A model generated the notes under the pieces. That model saw only the letters and a list, made by a program, of their open reading frames with translations, did no database searches and was not told the origin of the DNA. Positions 6,694 through 7,676 of a stretch of DNA of 7,676 nt are shown piece after piece. The stretch is taken from assembly GCA_041629655.1 (NCBI GenBank), contig JBFKMV010000213.1:1-7676 (forward strand). Direction: 5' to 3'. The stretch is from JBFKMV01 sp041629655. GTDB taxonomy: Bacteria; Acidobacteriota; Polarisedimenticolia; Polarisedimenticolales; Polarisedimenticolaceae. The position numbers and the translations under genes are program-made. Positions within the stretch are counted from its first letter, which is position 1. The number at the start of each line of letters is the position of its first letter.

Positions 6694-7161
6694 ATGGCCG
6701 ACCTGAAACCGGGCGACGCCGCCCCCTCGTTCAGCCTGCCCGGCTCGGACGGCAAGACCCACAGCCTGGCGGACCACCTCGGCAAGCGCGCGGTCGTGCT
6801 GGCCTGGTTTCCCAAGGCCTTCACCGGGGGCTGAACCGCCGAGTGCAAGTCGCTCCGGGAGAGCGGCGAGCGGATCCGCGAGTTCGAGGTGGCCTACTAC
6901 GCGGCCAGCATCGACAAGCCCGAGACGAACCGCAAGTTCGCGCAGTCGCTGGAGCTGGACTACCCGATCATCAGCGACCCGGGCAAACAAACCGCCACGG
7001 CCTACGGTGTGCTGCGGGTGATCGGGCTGTATGCCGCCCGCCAGACCTTCTACATCGGCGCCGACGGCAAGCTGCTCTACGTGGACGCCAGCGTCAAGGC
7101 GTCGAGCGCCGGTGACGATCTGGTGGCGCGCCTCGAGGAACTGGGCCTACCGCGGCGGTGA
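6694..7161 (+). CDS. Selenocysteine-containing peroxiredoxin (BCP/AhpC-TSA type), read through in-frame TGA
   Basis: A thioredoxin-fold peroxidase that would reduce hydrogen peroxide or organic hydroperoxides. Read through the TGA at 6832-6834 it is 155 residues, the normal length for a BCP-type peroxiredoxin. Residues 1-46 hold the usual opening (P-G-D-A-A-P-S-F) and the VVLAWFPKAFTGG strand and loop. The TGA is residue 47, exactly the peroxidatic Cys position, in T44-G-G-U47-T-A-E-C51. C51 would be the resolving Cys of the BCP arrangement. Downstream follow SID (72-74), N79-x-x-FA, YPIISDP (90-96), AYGV (103-106), the active-site Arg R116 in R-Q-T-F, and a normal TGA stop at 7159. There is no other internal stop or frameshift. 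Sec replacing peroxidatic Cys is a known bacterial selenoprotein class (PrxU-like). A Cys-to-stop mutation or sequencing error is the alternative; the SECIS-like hairpin argues against it. The usual TPGC is TGGU here. Start set by GGAGG 5 nt before the ATG. Confidence 0.85.
6835..6872 (+). promoter_or_regulatory. Putative bacterial SECIS hairpin after the in-frame TGA
   Basis: Right after the TGA the RNA can fold into GUCGCUC (6849-6855), loop CGGGA (6856-6860) and GAGCGGC (6861-6867): seven consecutive pairs including one U-G wobble. After a two-by-two mismatch the lower part can add about three more pairs (6844-6846 with 6870-6872). Twenty-one nucleotides separate the TGA from the loop, and G is the second loop base. 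This fits the known bacterial pattern: a hairpin within the coding region, a small loop with an early G, and about 16-37 nt between UGA and loop. SelB binding is inferred. The hairpin encodes the peroxiredoxin residues just after C51. Confidence 0.65.
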
Positions 7162-7185
7162 ACCCATGCGGATCCCTTTGGGCGC

Positions 7186-7246
7186 TTGGGCAATCCGGCC
7201 GCGGCCGGGTATGCTGGTCGACAACGTCGTCGATCGGTCCCGGAGG
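7186..7246 (+). promoter_or_regulatory. Candidate promoter, GC palindrome and ribosome binding site before the MBL gene
   Basis: TATGCT (7210-7215) resembles a -10 box, and a weak TTGGGC (7186-7191) lies 18 nt upstream. Between them is a perfect 14-bp palindrome CCGGCCGCGGCCGG (7195-7208), which could be an operator within the promoter or just GC-rich chance symmetry. GGAGG (7242-7246), 4 nt before the ATG at 7251, is a strong Shine-Dalgarno sequence. The MBL gene may therefore be transcribed on its own or with the peroxiredoxin. Confidence 0.35.
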
Positions 7247-7250
7247 AACC

Positions 7251-7676
7251 ATGAAACGGGCGAGACATGCCGCGCTGTTGCCGGCGGCCCTGCTCGCGGC
7301 GGTGTGTCAGGTCGCGGCACAGCCGGCGGGAGTCCGGATTCAGTACGTCGCCAACGAGGGCTTCCTGCTCGAGGGCGGCGGTCGCAAGGTGCTGGTCGAC
7401 GGGTTGCTGGACGGGGGAATCCGCGGCTACCCCGTCCCACCTGCAGCGATGCAGGATTCGCTCCAGCATGGGCGTCCTCCGTTCGACGGCGTCGACCTGG
7501 TGCTGGTCACGCACCATCACGCCGACCACTTCGGGCCACGCTGCGCCACGGACCATCTGCGGGCCAACCCCGAGGCCCGACTCGTCTCGACACCCCAGGT
7601 GGTCGACGAGCTGCGCCGGGTCGCCGGCGACGACGCGGCCCTCGCCGGACGGATCGAGGCGGTCTACCCGGACGAG
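7251..7676 (+). CDS. Secreted metallo-beta-lactamase-fold hydrolase (3' end beyond window)
   Basis: The first 142 codons of an MBL-fold protein. A basic start (MKRARH) and hydrophobic stretch to about residue 24 (cleavage likely near VAAQPA) form a Sec signal peptide. The mature part opens with IQYVANEGFLLEGGGRKVLVD (30-50), the first strands of an MBL fold (substrate-side loop and core strand). The zinc-site motif T-H-H-H-A-D-H-F (87-94) supplies the HxHxDH signature (H88, H90, D92, H93). The later metal ligands lie beyond the window. This resembles exported UlaG-like or general MBL hydrolases rather than true beta-lactamases; the substrate is unknown. Start ATG 7251 is supported by GGAGG 4 nt upstream. 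It follows the peroxiredoxin in the same direction after 89 nt. Confidence 0.9.
   Translation, partial: MKRARHAALLPAALLAAVCQVAAQPAGVRIQYVANEGFLLEGGGRKVLVDGLLDGGIRGYPVPPAAMQDSLQHGRPPFDGVDLVLVTHHHADHFGPRCATDHLRANPEARLVSTPQVVDELRRVAGDDAALAGRIEAVYPDE

Noticed and set aside
5194..6834. A 546-codon open frame on the plus strand opposite the CRTAC1 gene, ending at the TGA of the peroxiredoxin
   Set aside because: Only its last 46 codons (from 6694) are real coding sequence, the N-terminal part of the peroxiredoxin. The rest is antisense to the FG-GAP protein, and a strong GGAGG site marks the true start at 6694.
6616..6990. N-terminal extension of the CRTAC1 protein to 6990
   Set aside because: It runs antisense through the peroxiredoxin. 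The ATG at 6615 gives a lipoprotein signal, as expected for the family.
6694..7161. Peroxiredoxin pseudogene or sequencing error at the TGA
   Set aside because: A single stop falling exactly on the catalytic Cys codon, no other disruption, a strong ribosome binding site and a SECIS-like hairpin make this less likely than Sec. It cannot be excluded without reads or the Sec machinery genes.
6889..7161. A separate 90-codon gene starting at GTG 6889
   Set aside because: It begins in the middle of the peroxiredoxin fold, lacks a ribosome binding site and lacks the active site, so it is the C-terminal part of the selenoprotein.
1..7676. tRNA, rRNA, CRISPR arrays, insertion sequences, attachment sites
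   Set aside because: No cloverleaf, repeat-spacer pattern, transposase or flanking direct repeats were recognised. The repeated GC-rich codons in the FG-GAP and TPR regions are explained by protein repeats.

Overview
The window is high-GC DNA, roughly 70% by eye, from a bacterium. It carries six protein genes and little non-coding DNA. The lineage is inferred from gene content only. A PknB-type kinase of the class that usually carries a C-terminal TPR region, a seven-bladed FG-GAP/ASPIC (CRTAC1-type) lipoprotein, a membrane-anchored SGNH hydrolase fused to TPRs and an apparent selenocysteine peroxiredoxin together suit Acidobacteriota, Myxococcota/other former Deltaproteobacteria or Planctomycetota. 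The sequence alone cannot separate these.

Layout: (1) 1-1226, minus strand: a Ser/Thr protein kinase cut by the window edge after its transmembrane segment. (2) 1309-2118, minus strand: a classical short-chain dehydrogenase just upstream of the kinase, with a possible weak terminator and a perfect 13-bp inverted repeat between the two. (3) 2119-2284: a divergent intergenic region. (4) 2285-4366, plus strand: a membrane-anchored SGNH/GDSL hydrolase with a C-terminal TPR array. (5) 4354-6615, minus strand: a CRTAC1-family lipoprotein, convergent with gene 4 and overlapping it by 13 nt. (6) 6694-7161, plus strand: a peroxiredoxin whose peroxidatic residue is encoded by an in-frame TGA. (7) 7251-7676, plus strand: the start of a secreted metallo-beta-lactamase-fold hydrolase cut by the window edge.

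The most important observation is gene 6. The TGA at 6832-6834 sits exactly where BCP-type peroxiredoxins have their catalytic Cys (T-G-G-U-T-A-E-C). The reading frame continues with conserved peroxiredoxin sequence to a normal stop. A 7-bp hairpin with a G-containing loop starts 14 nt after the TGA, as expected for a bacterial SECIS element. The four other complete reading-frame ends in the window, including that of gene 6 itself, all use TGA as a true stop, so a global code change is not the explanation. Standard gene calling would break this gene into two fragments.

Functional links between genes are inference. Genes 4 and 5 both look envelope-associated and carry repeat scaffolds (TPR, beta-propeller). 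Genes 6 and 7 are codirectional, each with a strong Shine-Dalgarno sequence, 89 nt apart. No selA/selB/selC/selD, tRNA, rRNA, CRISPR array or insertion sequence was seen.
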